A stretch of DNA of 64,000 nt from CBIHON01 sp966211965. GTDB lineage: Bacteria > Pseudomonadota > Gammaproteobacteria > Burkholderiales > Burkholderiaceae_D. The DNA lies in contig CBIHON010000019.1 in NCBI GenBank assembly GCA_966211965.1, positions 35,608 through 99,607 on the forward strand, read 5' to 3'. A program made the position numbers and the translations under genes. Positions 1-8,102 of the stretch are shown one piece after another. Under the pieces are notes generated by a model that was not told the DNA's origin, made no database searches, and saw only the letters and a list, made by a program, of their open reading frames with translations. The first letter of the stretch is position 1. Every line of letters starts with the position of its first letter.

Positions 1-627
1 CGAATGCGTGAGCCAGAATGCGAATGCAAGGCCGATCAGCAGTGAGCCCAGCAGCAGCACCGCGCTGCGGCGCCGGATCTTTTGCTGGCTGCGTTCGACG
101 AAAGGCTGGACCGTCGCGATCGGCTTGGCTACGGTCAGGACGCCGATGATTTTGTCGCCATCCCTGATCGGCGCCGCCACGTGCATGACCGAAGTGGTAT
201 CGTCAGCAGGATCATCGCGCGTACTGCGCGCGCCATATTTTCCCCGCAAGGTCAGGTACACGTCGTTCCAGCGCGAATAGTCCTTGCCGAGATCCTTGCC
301 GTCCGAATCGAACAGCACGATGCCGCGCTCGTTAGTGATGTAGACCCGGTAGTCCAGCGTTTCTTTCGAGATGCCGCTGATGGTGACATCAACGCTGCGC
401 TGCGCATAGGCTTGCATTCGCTTGACCAGCGTCGCGTTTTGCAGGTTGCCCGTCTTGACGTCGTCGGTGACCAGATCGGCAAGCAATTGGGCGGTGTCCA
501 CCAGCGTGTCTTCCAAGGTCGAACGCACGCCGGGTTTGACTTCTTCCATGAAGACATTCAGAACGAACCAGGCCGCGAGACCGACGATCAGGAAGTAGCC
601 CAGCAGAATGCGCAGGCCGATTTTCAT
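1..627 (-). CDS. creC: CreC-type sensor histidine kinase (N-terminal part, cut by window edge)
   Basis: Only the first 209 codons are inside the window; the kinase core lies beyond base 1. The visible part has an N-terminal membrane helix (about residues 7-26), a periplasmic sensor region of roughly 150 residues, and a second membrane helix at about 188-207, the usual CreC layout. The ATG at 625-627 overlaps the creB stop (ATGA), so the two are translationally coupled and form a two-component system. In enterobacteria CreBC responds to carbon source and cell-wall stress; the signal here is unknown. The identification rests on the CreB partner and the sensor layout, since the H box is not visible. 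Confidence 0.8.
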   Translation of the reverse strand, partial: MKIGLRILLGYFLIVGLAAWFVLNVFMEEVKPGVRSTLEDTLVDTAQLLADLVTDDVKTGNLQNATLVKRMQAYAQRSVDVTISGISKETLDYRVYITNERGIVLFDSDGKDLGKDYSRWNDVYLTLRGKYGARSTRDDPADDTTSVMHVAAPIRDGDKIIGVLTVAKPIATVQPFVERSQQKIRRRSAVLLLGSLLIGLAFAFWLTHS

Positions 628-1322
628 GAGGTGCTGAGGCTGTAACCCATGCCGCGGTGGGTTTGGATCGGATCACTTGTTTCGTCTATCGCGCGCAGCT
701 TGGCGCGCAGGGATTTGATATGCGCGTCGACGGTTCTTTCAAGTGTATCGGGCGCGTCGGTCCAGACCCGGTCCATCAACTGGGCTCGCGACAGAACATG
801 GCCGGGATGGTCGATGAAGGTCTTCAGCAGCAGGTATTCGTAGCGGGTGAGGTCGAGTACATGGCCGCAGAAAAGAATGCGCGCTTCTTCCCGGCGCAAG
901 ACGAAGCGATCGGCCGGCGTTTGAGGAACTGCGGGATGGGGCGTGGCCGGCGCCAGCCGCCGCAGGATCACACGTATGCGCGCCACCAGTTCGCGCGGCG
1001 AGAAAGGCTTGGTGATGTAATCATCGGCGCCGATTTCCAGTCCGACGATACGGTCGATTTCATCGCTGCGCGCGGTCAAAAAAATGACCGGCACGTTCGA
1101 GAACTGGCGCAAGCGCCGGCAGACTTCGAAGCCGTTCATGTCGGGCAGGCCGACGTCCAGCACGACCAGTTCGGGTAGGTCGTTGGCGGCAGGGTGCAGC
1201 GAGGCCAGCGCCGCTTCACCCAGGCTCACATGATGCGGCACAAAACCCTCGGTCCGCAGGGCATAGGCGATGCTGTCCGCGATGGCAATTTCATCTTCGA
1301 CGATCAGAATGGATTTTGGCAT
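624..1322 (-). CDS. creB: CreB-type OmpR-family response regulator
   Basis: A 232-residue response regulator. The receiver domain (residues 1-115) has the acidic pocket at E9/D10, phospho-acceptor D56 in VLDVGLPDMNG and the conserved lysine K105 in YITKPFS. A winged-helix DNA-binding domain fills residues about 135-230, with the OmpR-type ending GMGYSLS. I chose the ATG at 1322 (MPKSILIVEDE); the frame is open for 35 more codons upstream, but that stretch runs through the rpmG terminator and lacks family similarity. The gene overlaps creC by 4 bases. It is separated from rpmG by an intrinsic terminator, so it probably has its own promoter. Confidence 0.9.
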   Translation of the reverse strand: MPKSILIVEDEIAIADSIAYALRTEGFVPHHVSLGEAALASLHPAANDLPELVVLDVGLPDMNGFEVCRRLRQFSNVPVIFLTARSDEIDRIVGLEIGADDYITKPFSPRELVARIRVILRRLAPATPHPAVPQTPADRFVLRREEARILFCGHVLDLTRYEYLLLKTFIDHPGHVLSRAQLMDRVWTDAPDTLERTVDAHIKSLRAKLRAIDETSDPIQTHRGMGYSLSTS

Positions 1323-1340
1323 GTGGGAGAGGGTGGAAAT

Positions 1341-1372
1341 AAAAAAGCCGTTCCACGATGAGAACGGCTTTT
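1341..1372 (-). terminator. Rho-independent terminator after rpmG
   Basis: An 11-bp perfect stem (1343-1353 with 1362-1372) and an 8-base loop, followed on the minus strand by a T-rich run. It lies just downstream of rpmG and upstream of creB. Confidence 0.85.
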
Positions 1373-1398
1373 GATATTGCGAGAGACGGTGTTCGGAT

Positions 1399-1566
1399 TT
1401 ACTTGATCTTGGTCTCTTTGTATTCAACGTGCTTGCGAGCCTTGGGGTCGAACTTCATGATCGACATTTTTTCAGGCGTCGTGCGCTTGTTTTTGGTAGT
1501 GGTGTAGAAATGACCCGTGCCTGCAGTCGATTCCAGCTTGATTTTGTCGCGGCCGGATTTAGCCAT
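1399..1566 (-). CDS. rpmG: 50S ribosomal protein L33
   Basis: A 55-residue reading frame starting MAKSGRDKIKLES and ending YKETKIK, the size and sequence pattern of bacterial L33. It is very basic and has no CxxC zinc motif, so it is the cysteine-free form. It lies 69 bases downstream of rpmB on the same strand, the conserved rpmB-rpmG order, and ends before an intrinsic terminator. L33 is a small protein of the large ribosomal subunit near the E site. Confidence 0.95.
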   Translation of the reverse strand: MAKSGRDKIKLESTAGTGHFYTTTKNKRTTPEKMSIMKFDPKARKHVEYKETKIK

Positions 1567-1635
1567 GATTATTCCTTCGTTCTAGTTGGGAACAGAGTAG
1601 CTTTATTCGGCTCTGCACCCCAAATTCAAGATTAG

Positions 1636-1872
1636 TTAGACTTTTTCGCCACGGGCGCGCATATCGGCCAGCACGGCGTCAATGCCGATTTTGTCGATGA
1701 CGCGCAAACCGGCGTTGGACAGGCGCAGGGAAACCCAGCGGTTTTCGGACTCAACGAAAATGCGGCGGTTTTGCAGGTTAGGCAAAAAGCGGCGTTTCGT
1801 TTTGTTGTTTGCATGGGAAACGTTGTTGCCGACCATCGGCCCCTTCCCGGTGACTTGGCAGACACGTGCCAT
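1636..1872 (-). CDS. rpmB: 50S ribosomal protein L28
   Basis: A 78-residue protein beginning MARVCQVTGKGPMVGNNVSH, the hallmark L28 N-terminus, with the internal TKRRFLPNLQ segment. It is the first gene of an rpmB-rpmG pair, with a strong promoter upstream (1914-1942) and AAGGAG-like ribosome binding bases just before the ATG. The length matches the family. L28 is a structural protein of the large subunit. Confidence 0.97.
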   Translation of the reverse strand: MARVCQVTGKGPMVGNNVSHANNKTKRRFLPNLQNRRIFVESENRWVSLRLSNAGLRVIDKIGIDAVLADMRARGEKV

Positions 1873-1913
1873 GTTTTAACTCCTTAAAGATTTCCGAAAT
1901 TGGAAAAAACGAG

Positions 1914-1942
1914 AGTATAGCCAAAAAAGTGAGAGGATTCAA
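1914..1942 (-). promoter_or_regulatory. Sigma-70 promoter of rpmB-rpmG
   Basis: On the minus strand TTGAAT (1942-1937) and TATACT (1919-1914) are separated by exactly 17 bases, giving a start about 35 bases before the rpmB ATG. Confidence 0.75.
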
Positions 1943-2040
1943 CGACTTGCAGAAAACAATTGTGTCTTCTTGAATTTATTAAATTTAACAATTTGAATTG
2001 ATCAGCCATGGCCAAGTTTTTGATGATGCCTATTCAAGGC

Positions 2041-2070
2041 TTGACAGTTGGAGAATGATCGTTCTACCAT
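2041..2070 (+). promoter_or_regulatory. Probable promoter with TetR-type operator
   Basis: A consensus -35 TTGACA sits at 2041-2046. The imperfect palindrome AGAATGATCGTTCT (2052-2065, 12 of 14 positions symmetric) lies between it and the expected -10 position. The site is directly upstream of a TetR-family gene, as expected for autoregulation. The -10 (about TCTACC, 2063-2068) is weak. Confidence 0.55.
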
Positions 2071-2076
2071 TTGTTT

Positions 2077-2664
2077 ATGCAATCTGCTATGCAATCCGAT
2101 TCCAGGCTCGAACCGCGAGAACGCTTGCTCAAAACCACGGAGCAATTGATTTACGCCGGTGGCATTCATGCGACAGGCATGGACCGTATCGTGCGTGAGT
2201 CCGGCGTGTCGCGCAAAAGCGTGTACCGCTATTTCGGATCGAAGGAAGAGCTCGTGGCGCAAGCGCTGAGATGTCGCGACGAGCGCTGGATGGCTTGGTT
2301 TTCCGCCGAGGTGAATCAAGCTGCAACGCCGCGCGACAGGTTGCTGGCGATGTTTCCGGTGCTGCGCGGCTGGTTTGCATCCGAAGGATTTCACGGCTGT
2401 GCCTTCATCAATGCGGCAGGCGAAACCGGCGACCCGAACGATCCGATCCGCAAGGTGGCCAAGCTGCACAAGGAGCGCTTGCTGGCATTTGTCCAATCCC
2501 TGTGCGTCGCGGATGGTGCGCAAGACCCTGGTGCACTGGCGCGGCAGTTTTTGATCTTGATCGACGGCGCCATTGCAGTGGCGCTGGTTACTGGTAATCC
2601 AGGCGCAGCGGATGACGCCTGCATGCTGGCCAGGCAACTCCTGGCGGCTTCCCCCTTTTATTAA
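2077..2664 (+). CDS. TetR-family transcriptional regulator
   Basis: A 195-residue regulator. The N-terminal helix-turn-helix spans about residues 15-60, with the TetR recognition pattern VSRKSVYRYFGSKEEL. The C-terminal all-helical half is the ligand/dimer domain. I start at ATG 2077; TTG 2071 and ATG 2089 are in frame alternatives and none has a strong ribosome binding site, possibly because the transcript starts very close to the codon. A palindromic operator candidate precedes it. The DUF1348 gene follows 31 bases downstream on the same strand, so the regulator probably controls both. Its ligand cannot be read from sequence. Confidence 0.85.
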   Translation: MQSAMQSDSRLEPRERLLKTTEQLIYAGGIHATGMDRIVRESGVSRKSVYRYFGSKEELVAQALRCRDERWMAWFSAEVNQAATPRDRLLAMFPVLRGWFASEGFHGCAFINAAGETGDPNDPIRKVAKLHKERLLAFVQSLCVADGAQDPGALARQFLILIDGAIAVALVTGNPGAADDACMLARQLLAASPFY

Positions 2665-2695
2665 CCGGACGGTCCCGTCCTGCTGGAGAAAAACG

Positions 2696-3175
2696 ATGTC
2701 TGCAACTCAAGAAGCTCGTCCGCCGCTTCCTCCCTTCACCCGTGAAACGGCAATCAAGAAAGTCAGGCTGGCCGAAGATGGCTGGAATTCGCGCGACCCG
2801 GAACGCGTCGCGCTGGCTTATACCCTCGATACCAAGTGGCGCAACCGGGCCGAATTCATCAATAGCCGTCAGGAAGCTGCGCAATTCCTGGCGCGCAAAT
2901 GGGCCAAGGAACTGGATTACCGCCTGATCAAGGAACTTTGGGTTTACGAAGGCAACCGAATTGGCGTGCGCTATGCATACGAATGGCACGATGACTCGGG
3001 CAACTGGTTCCGTTCCTATGGCAATGAAAACTGGGAATTCGATGAAAACGGCTTGATGGCGCGGCGCTATGCCTGCATCAACGATTTGCCGATCAAGGCG
3101 GAAGAACGCAAATTCCACTGGCCGCTGGGGCGGCGTCCCGACGATCATCCGGGCCTGAGCGAACTCGGACTATAA
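2696..3175 (+). CDS. DUF1348 / NTF2-like protein
   Basis: A 159-residue soluble protein with the DUF1348 pattern: RLAEDGWNSRDPERVALAYT near the N-terminus and NENWEFDENGLMARRYACIN near the centre. The fold is the SnoaL/NTF2-like cone, often a small-molecule pocket, but no reaction is established. The ATG at 2696 follows GGAG at the right spacing. It is co-directional with the TetR gene and its last codons overlap the 3' end of the convergent radC by 6 bases. Confidence 0.85.
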   Translation: MSATQEARPPLPPFTRETAIKKVRLAEDGWNSRDPERVALAYTLDTKWRNRAEFINSRQEAAQFLARKWAKELDYRLIKELWVYEGNRIGVRYAYEWHDDSGNWFRSYGNENWEFDENGLMARRYACINDLPIKAEERKFHWPLGRRPDDHPGLSELGL

Positions 3176-3844
3176 CTGCCCGTGTTCCGCGAATGAATAG
3201 ACGCTGCGTCCGGCCACCACAAAATGGTCCAGCACACGCACATCGACCAGCGCCAGCGTTTGCTTGAGCGCTTGCGTCAAGCTGTGATCGGCCGGACTTG
3301 GTTCGGGTGTGCCGGATGGGTGATTATGCGCCAGCACGATTCCTGCGGCATTGTGCGCGAGCGCCGCTTTGACCACCTCGCGCGGATAGACGCTGGCATG
3401 GGTCAAGGTGCCGCGAAATAGCTCTTCACTGGCGATCAGGCGGTTTTTTACGTCCAGGAAGAGAACCGCGAACGACTCATGCTGCTTGCCGCCTATCAGC
3501 AATTGCAAATACTGTTTGACTGCGAGCGGTGAACTGAGCGTCACACCGTCCCGCAGTTCTTCCGCCAATGCACGCCGGGCCAGTTCCAGCACGGCCTGAA
3601 GCTGCGCAAATTTTGCCGGCCCCAAGCCATTGATGGCTGAAAAATCCGCCAGCGTCGCGGAAAACATCGCATTCAGTGAGCCGAAATGCCCCACCATGTC
3701 GCGCCCAAGATCGACCGCGCTCTTGCCGGTGACGCCCACGCGTAAAAACACGGCAAGCAATTCGGCATCCGAAAGCGCATGAGGGCCATGTTTGATCAGC
3801 CGCTCGCGCGGCCGGAGTTCTTCGGGCCAGTCGGTGATTGCCAT
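3170..3844 (-). CDS. radC: RadC/YsxA-type JAB1/MPN domain protein
   Basis: A 224-residue RadC. A helix-hairpin-helix region (LSDAELLAVF to INGLGPAKFAQLQ, residues about 24-85) is followed by the MPN/JAMM domain with the metal-binding signature AHNHPSGTPEPSPAD near residues 171-185. Length is typical. Despite its name, a repair role for RadC is unproven; the fold suggests a metalloprotease or nuclease-associated factor. It is divergent from fkpB and convergent with the DUF1348 gene, the common betaproteobacterial neighbourhood of radC next to fkpB-ispH. Confidence 0.95.
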   Translation of the reverse strand: MAITDWPEELRPRERLIKHGPHALSDAELLAVFLRVGVTGKSAVDLGRDMVGHFGSLNAMFSATLADFSAINGLGPAKFAQLQAVLELARRALAEELRDGVTLSSPLAVKQYLQLLIGGKQHESFAVLFLDVKNRLIASEELFRGTLTHASVYPREVVKAALAHNAAGIVLAHNHPSGTPEPSPADHSLTQALKQTLALVDVRVLDHFVVAGRSVYSFAEHGQL

Positions 3845-3914
3845 GATGATTGAAGGGTGGTTTAGGTGAAAGCTGGCTTAAAATAGCAGGCCATGATGCC
3901 ATCTGGGATTTTAA

Positions 3915-4370
3915 ATGTCAAACTTACAACAGCCCGTTGTCGCCGAGGGCGCTTATCTCACATTGCACTATCGTCTGGCCTCCATCGACGGTGCCGATAT
4001 CGTGAGTACGTTTCGAGATAACCCGGCCACCTTGCAGTTGGGGAGCGGCCAACTTGCTCCATTTCTCGAAGCCTGCCTGATCGGCTTGCCGGAAGGCGAG
4101 CAGAGAACCTTCGAACTGCCGCCCGAAAAAGCCTTCGGCTTGCGCAATCCCGATCTCGTTCAACGCATATCCCGCGCTACCCTGGATGAAAATTCCGCCG
4201 CTGATGCGCAATATGAGATCGGCGACTTGGTCGATTTTGCGGCGCCGGGCGGCGGACGCTTTGCCGGCGTCTTGCGCGAAATCAATGCCGAGAATGCTTT
4301 ATTCGACTTCAATCATCCCTTGGCGGGACAGACCTTGAAATTCGAAGTGAAGATCATCGGCATATTGTAG
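3915..4370 (+). CDS. fkpB: FKBP-type peptidyl-prolyl cis-trans isomerase, SlpA type
   Basis: A 151-residue cytoplasmic FKBP with no signal peptide. The PPIase domain core (LTLHYRLAS, PATLQLGSGQLAPFLE, GLPEGEQRTFELPPEKAFG) carries an inserted flap region at about 75-125, as in SlpA/FkpB and SlyD, and the closing strand FDFNHPLAGQTLKFEVKI. It acts as a prolyl isomerase and chaperone. It lies 82 bases upstream of ispH in the same direction, a widely conserved pair. Confidence 0.93.
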   Translation: MSNLQQPVVAEGAYLTLHYRLASIDGADIVSTFRDNPATLQLGSGQLAPFLEACLIGLPEGEQRTFELPPEKAFGLRNPDLVQRISRATLDENSAADAQYEIGDLVDFAAPGGGRFAGVLREINAENALFDFNHPLAGQTLKFEVKIIGIL

Positions 4371-4452
4371 ATATGGTGTGGCGGGGTTTGTTGAGAATCG
4401 CGCAGGGAACAGCTTCCCGATTTTCCCGCCCCGGCGTTTTTAAGGATTGGTA

Positions 4453-5418
4453 ATGGAAGCAGAAATTCTACTTGCCCAACCGCGCGGTTTTTGCGCCGGC
4501 GTGGATCGGGCAATCGAGATCGTCGAACGCGCATTGGCCGAGTTCGGCGCACCGATTTATGTGCGTCACGAGATCGTGCATAACGCTTATGTGGTCAACG
4601 ACCTGCGCAGCAAGGGTGCGATTTTCATCGAAGAGCTGGCCGATGTTCCAGCCGGGAACACGGTTGTCTTTTCTGCGCATGGGGTTTCCAAGGCCGTGCA
4701 AGCCGAGGCGGAAGTGCGCGGCTTGAGAGTCTTCGACGCGACCTGCCCACTGGTGACCAAAGTGCATATTGAAGTCGCCAAAATGCGCCGTGAAGGCCGC
4801 GAAATCATCATGATCGGGCATGAAGGCCATCCGGAGGTCGAGGGCACGATGGGCCAAGTGGAAAAGGGCATGCATCTGGTTGAAACAGTTGCGGACGTAG
4901 AAAAACTTCAGGTCGGCAATCCCGACATGCTGGCCTATGTGACACAAACCACCTTGTCGGTTGACGACACCAGCGACGTGATCGGCGCGCTCAAACGCAA
5001 ATACCCGAATATCGCCGAACCAAAAAAAGGTGACATCTGTTACGCCACCACCAATCGCCAAGAGGCGGTGAAATTCATGGCGCCGCAAGTCGATATGGTG
5101 GTCGTGGTCGGCAGTCCGAATAGTTCCAATTCCAATCGCTTGCGCGAGGTTGCTGAAAAAAAAGGCACCTTGGCCTACATGGTCGACAACGCCTCGCAAA
5201 TCGATCCGGCCTGGCTGGAAGGGAAAGCGCGCATCGGCGTGACGGCCGGCGCGTCGGCGCCGGAGGTGCTGGTGCAGGCGGTGATCGATCGCTTGAAGGC
5301 CTGCGGCGCAAAAAGCGTAAGAACCCTGGACGGCGTGGAAGAGCATGTGATTTTCCCTCTGCCGAAGGGCCTGGGGACGTCGCAAACGGTGCGAAATTTA
5401 ATTCAGAACAAGGAGTGA
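4453..5418 (+). CDS. ispH: 4-hydroxy-3-methylbut-2-enyl diphosphate reductase
   Basis: The last enzyme of the MEP isoprenoid pathway, which converts HMBPP to IPP and DMAPP with a [4Fe-4S] cluster. The three cluster cysteines are visible at C14 (PRGFCAGV), C98 (ATCPLV) and C196 (DICYATTNRQ). The active-site histidines H43, H76 and H126 and catalytic E128 (GHEGHPEV) are also present. I start at ATG 4453, which follows AAGGA by 6 bases, rather than at the in-frame TTG 4447. Length (321 residues) is normal. Confidence 0.97.
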   Translation: MEAEILLAQPRGFCAGVDRAIEIVERALAEFGAPIYVRHEIVHNAYVVNDLRSKGAIFIEELADVPAGNTVVFSAHGVSKAVQAEAEVRGLRVFDATCPLVTKVHIEVAKMRREGREIIMIGHEGHPEVEGTMGQVEKGMHLVETVADVEKLQVGNPDMLAYVTQTTLSVDDTSDVIGALKRKYPNIAEPKKGDICYATTNRQEAVKFMAPQVDMVVVVGSPNSSNSNRLREVAEKKGTLAYMVDNASQIDPAWLEGKARIGVTAGASAPEVLVQAVIDRLKACGAKSVRTLDGVEEHVIFPLPKGLGTSQTVRNLIQNKE

Positions 5419-5689
5419 TTTTCCATCGATAGTTTTTTGCCTTCCTCGTTACACTGGCCGCGCAAACTGATTACTCGTGCCGGCCGCTCGACATTTAAGT
5501 TGATGGGACTGTGCGAAGTGCGGTGAGCAGAGTAGTATGCTGAAAGATTACGCAGGGCATACCCGGTTAAGGTTACGAAGATAACTGATTCGATATGATG
5601 ATGCCGCCCAACTGGTAATGGCTCACAAGGCATAGTCAAAAAATACAACAACGTTTTTTATTGAAAACGAAAATTGGAGACGACATATC

Positions 5690-5746
5690 ATGGGCACACA
5701 TCACATCTTCGCCGCTCAAACAATCCTGGCTAGTCTTTTCGGATAA
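5690..5746 (+). CDS. Candidate leader peptide upstream of livH
   Basis: An 18-codon frame reading MGTHHIFAAQTILASLFG, with GGAGA at 5676-5680 as a ribosome binding site (9 bases before the ATG). It ends 17 bases before a strong terminator hairpin (5764-5794) and about 150 bases before livH. The peptide contains two Ile and two Leu codons but no long run of them, so classical attenuation is possible but not clearly shown. The rest of the 475-base ispH-livH gap holds no other convincing gene. Confidence 0.35.
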   Translation: MGTHHIFAAQTILASLFG

Positions 5747-5763
5747 CAAGCGTTTTGCCACAT

Positions 5764-5804
5764 GCGGCACCCTCGAGGAAGACCTGGGTGCCGCTTTTGT
5801 TATC
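5764..5804 (+). terminator. Terminator/attenuator in the livH leader
   Basis: A perfect 9-bp GC-rich stem (GCGGCACCC 5764-5772 with GGGTGCCGC 5786-5794) is followed by TTTTGTTAT. It lies 90 bases upstream of the livH start, so it is either the end of an upstream transcript or a premature terminator controlling livHMGF. Confidence 0.75.
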
Positions 5805-5893
5805 AGGAACGATTATTGCTGCAAGTGCACATCACGCAATTGCAGTCAACTCGTAGAACCATTTGAATGACCCTCATAGAGAGTAATTAAACT

Positions 5894-6823
5894 ATGGATA
5901 CATTTATCCAACAAATCTTCAATGGCTTGGTGCTAGGCAGCATGTATGCACTGGTCGCACTCGGCTACACGATGGTGTATGGTGTGCTGAACCTCATCAA
6001 TTTTGCGCACGGCGACGTGCTGATGGTGGGCGCGATGATGGCCATCACGATCCTCAAGATAGTGCAAAACGTCGCGCCGGACTTGCCGGGCGTCGTCAAG
6101 CTTATCATTGCAATCATTGGCGCCATCCCGGTTTGTATTGCGGTGAATGTATTAATTGAGCGCGTCGCCTATCGTCGCCTGCGCAATGCGCCGCGCTTGG
6201 CGCCGTTGATCACGGCGATCGGTGTTTCGATCCTGCTGCAAACCTTTGCGATGATGATCTGGGGCCGCAGCCCGATACCATTCCCCCAGGTGATGCCTTC
6301 GGACTCGTACAACGTCCTGGGAGCGTTGATTTCCCCGACACAGGTGATGCTGCTGATACTCGCGACAATCTCGATGGTCGGCTTGGTTTTCATGGTTGAA
6401 AAAACCAAGATGGGGCGCGCGATGCGTGCCACTGCGGAAAATCCGCGTGTCGCCGGCCTGATGGGTGTTGATTCCAATCGCGTCATCGTTCTCACGTTTG
6501 CACTTGGTGCCGCCTTGGCTGCCGTCGCCGGCGTGATGTGGGGCGCTACCTATTCCTCGGCCCAGTTTGCGATGGGCTTTACGCCGGGTTTGAAAGCGTT
6601 CTCCGCAGCGGTGCTGGGTGGTATCGGCAATATCTACGGCGCGATGGTCGGCGGCATCATCCTCGGCTTGATCGAAAGCCTCGGGGCAGGCTATATCGGC
6701 GACTTGACCGGCAACTTCCTGGGCAGCCAATATCAAGACATCTTTGCTTTCATTGTATTGATCATCGTGCTGACCCTGCGGCCTTCCGGCATCATGGGTG
6801 AGCGTGTCGCTGACCGCGCGTAA
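5894..6823 (+). CDS. livH: Branched-chain amino acid ABC transporter permease LivH
   Basis: A 309-residue integral membrane permease with about eight hydrophobic helices. The opening is characteristic (QQIFNGLVLGSMYALVALGY and MVYGVLNLINFAHGD), and the cytoplasmic coupling region carries the EAA-like segment RAMRATAENPRVAGLMGV. It is first of livHMGF, 11 bases before livM. It imports leucine, isoleucine, valine or related amides across the inner membrane. No periplasmic binding protein gene (livJ/livK) lies here, so it must be encoded elsewhere. Confidence 0.95.
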   Translation: MDTFIQQIFNGLVLGSMYALVALGYTMVYGVLNLINFAHGDVLMVGAMMAITILKIVQNVAPDLPGVVKLIIAIIGAIPVCIAVNVLIERVAYRRLRNAPRLAPLITAIGVSILLQTFAMMIWGRSPIPFPQVMPSDSYNVLGALISPTQVMLLILATISMVGLVFMVEKTKMGRAMRATAENPRVAGLMGVDSNRVIVLTFALGAALAAVAGVMWGATYSSAQFAMGFTPGLKAFSAAVLGGIGNIYGAMVGGIILGLIESLGAGYIGDLTGNFLGSQYQDIFAFIVLIIVLTLRPSGIMGERVADRA

Positions 6824-6834
6824 AAGGACTACTC

Positions 6835-8094
6835 ATGGCTAATTATTTCGACACAAAAAATGATCCACGCAAGGCCTATACGGGCATGGCCTTGATCGCG
6901 GTTGCGGTCATCATTTTTCCTTTCATTGCCTCCAATTTCGGCAATTCGTGGGTCCGCATCATGGACTTCGCATTGTTGTACATCATGCTGGCGCTGGGTT
7001 TGAATATCGTGGTCGGCTTTGCCGGCTTGCTTGACCTAGGCTACATTGCTTTTTATGCGCTCGGTGCCTACATGACGGGTTTGCTGGCGTCACCGCAATT
7101 CGCCGTGGTGCTGGAATCTTTCGTCAATACTTATCCGGCTATCGGCAATGCATTGCTGTGGATATTCGGGCCTGAGATCGCGAAAAACGGCATCCACTTG
7201 TCGGTTTGGTTCATTGTGCCGCTTGGCGCTGCCCTGGCAGCAGTATTCGGTGCTTTGCTCGGCGCACCGACGCTCAAACTGCGTGGCGACTATCTGGCGA
7301 TCGTGACACTCGGCTTCGGTGAAATCATCCGCATTTTCATGAACAATCTGAATGCGCCGGTGAATATCACCAATGGTCCGCAAGGCATCAATCTCATCGA
7401 TCCGATCCGCATCTTCGGTGTGTCGCTGTCCGGCGAAGCGGGTTCGAAAGCGACCGTGCATTTCGCAGGCCTTTCGATGCCTTCCGTGAACGCCTATTAC
7501 TTCCTGTTCCTGGTTTTGTGCATCGGCATTATTTTCATATCGATCCGCTTGCAGAATTCGCGTCTGGGTCGTGCCTTCGTCGCAATCCGTGAAGACGAAA
7601 TTGCCGCCAAGGCGATGGGCATCAACACTCGCAACATCAAGTTGCTGGCCTTTGCCATGGGCGCGTCCTTCGGTGGCGTGGCTGGCGCAATGTTCGCTGC
7701 TTTCCAGGGTTTCGTGTCGCCGGAATCGTTCTCGCTGACCGAATCGATCGCAGTGCTGTCGATGGTGGTGCTGGGAGGCATGGGTCATATCCCCGGTGTC
7801 GTGTTGGGTGGCGTTATTCTGGCCGCTTTGCCGGAAGTGCTGCGTCACGTGGTCGAACCGGTGCAACGTCAATTGTTTGGACAGGTGTTGATCGATGCCG
7901 AGGTGTTGCGCCAACTGCTGTTGGGATTGGCTATGGTGCTGATCATGCTGAATCGCCCTGCCGGTTTGTGGCCAGCGCCCAAGGCTGAGAACCGGCCTGA
8001 CAGCGATCTCGACAACAGGCCCTTGCGGCCGGATGCGGATGCCGACCATCCTCAGAGAAAAAAGAAGCGTGCAATTACTGCAACTGCCGCATAA
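6835..8094 (+). CDS. livM: Branched-chain amino acid ABC transporter permease LivM
   Basis: A 419-residue permease with ten or so hydrophobic segments. Family landmarks are LGLNIVVGFAGLLDLGYIAF near residue 55, LRGDYLAIVTLGFGEIIRI near 155 and the coupling loop GRAFVAIREDEIAAKAMGIN near 245. A hydrophilic, Lys/Arg/Asp-rich tail of about 40 residues follows the last helix. It pairs with LivH in the membrane. It sits 8 bases before livG. Confidence 0.95.
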   Translation: MANYFDTKNDPRKAYTGMALIAVAVIIFPFIASNFGNSWVRIMDFALLYIMLALGLNIVVGFAGLLDLGYIAFYALGAYMTGLLASPQFAVVLESFVNTYPAIGNALLWIFGPEIAKNGIHLSVWFIVPLGAALAAVFGALLGAPTLKLRGDYLAIVTLGFGEIIRIFMNNLNAPVNITNGPQGINLIDPIRIFGVSLSGEAGSKATVHFAGLSMPSVNAYYFLFLVLCIGIIFISIRLQNSRLGRAFVAIREDEIAAKAMGINTRNIKLLAFAMGASFGGVAGAMFAAFQGFVSPESFSLTESIAVLSMVVLGGMGHIPGVVLGGVILAALPEVLRHVVEPVQRQLFGQVLIDAEVLRQLLLGLAMVLIMLNRPAGLWPAPKAENRPDSDLDNRPLRPDADADHPQRKKKRAITATAA

Positions 8095-8102
8095 GGAAAG
8101 CC

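Noticed and set aside
5403..5651. 82-codon minus-strand frame after ispH
   Set aside because: No similarity, poor start context and compositional disorder; treated as intergenic.
5661..5870. 69-codon open frame upstream of livH
   Set aside because: It runs through the terminator hairpin and has no similarity or ribosome binding site; the 18-codon frame in another phase is the better candidate.
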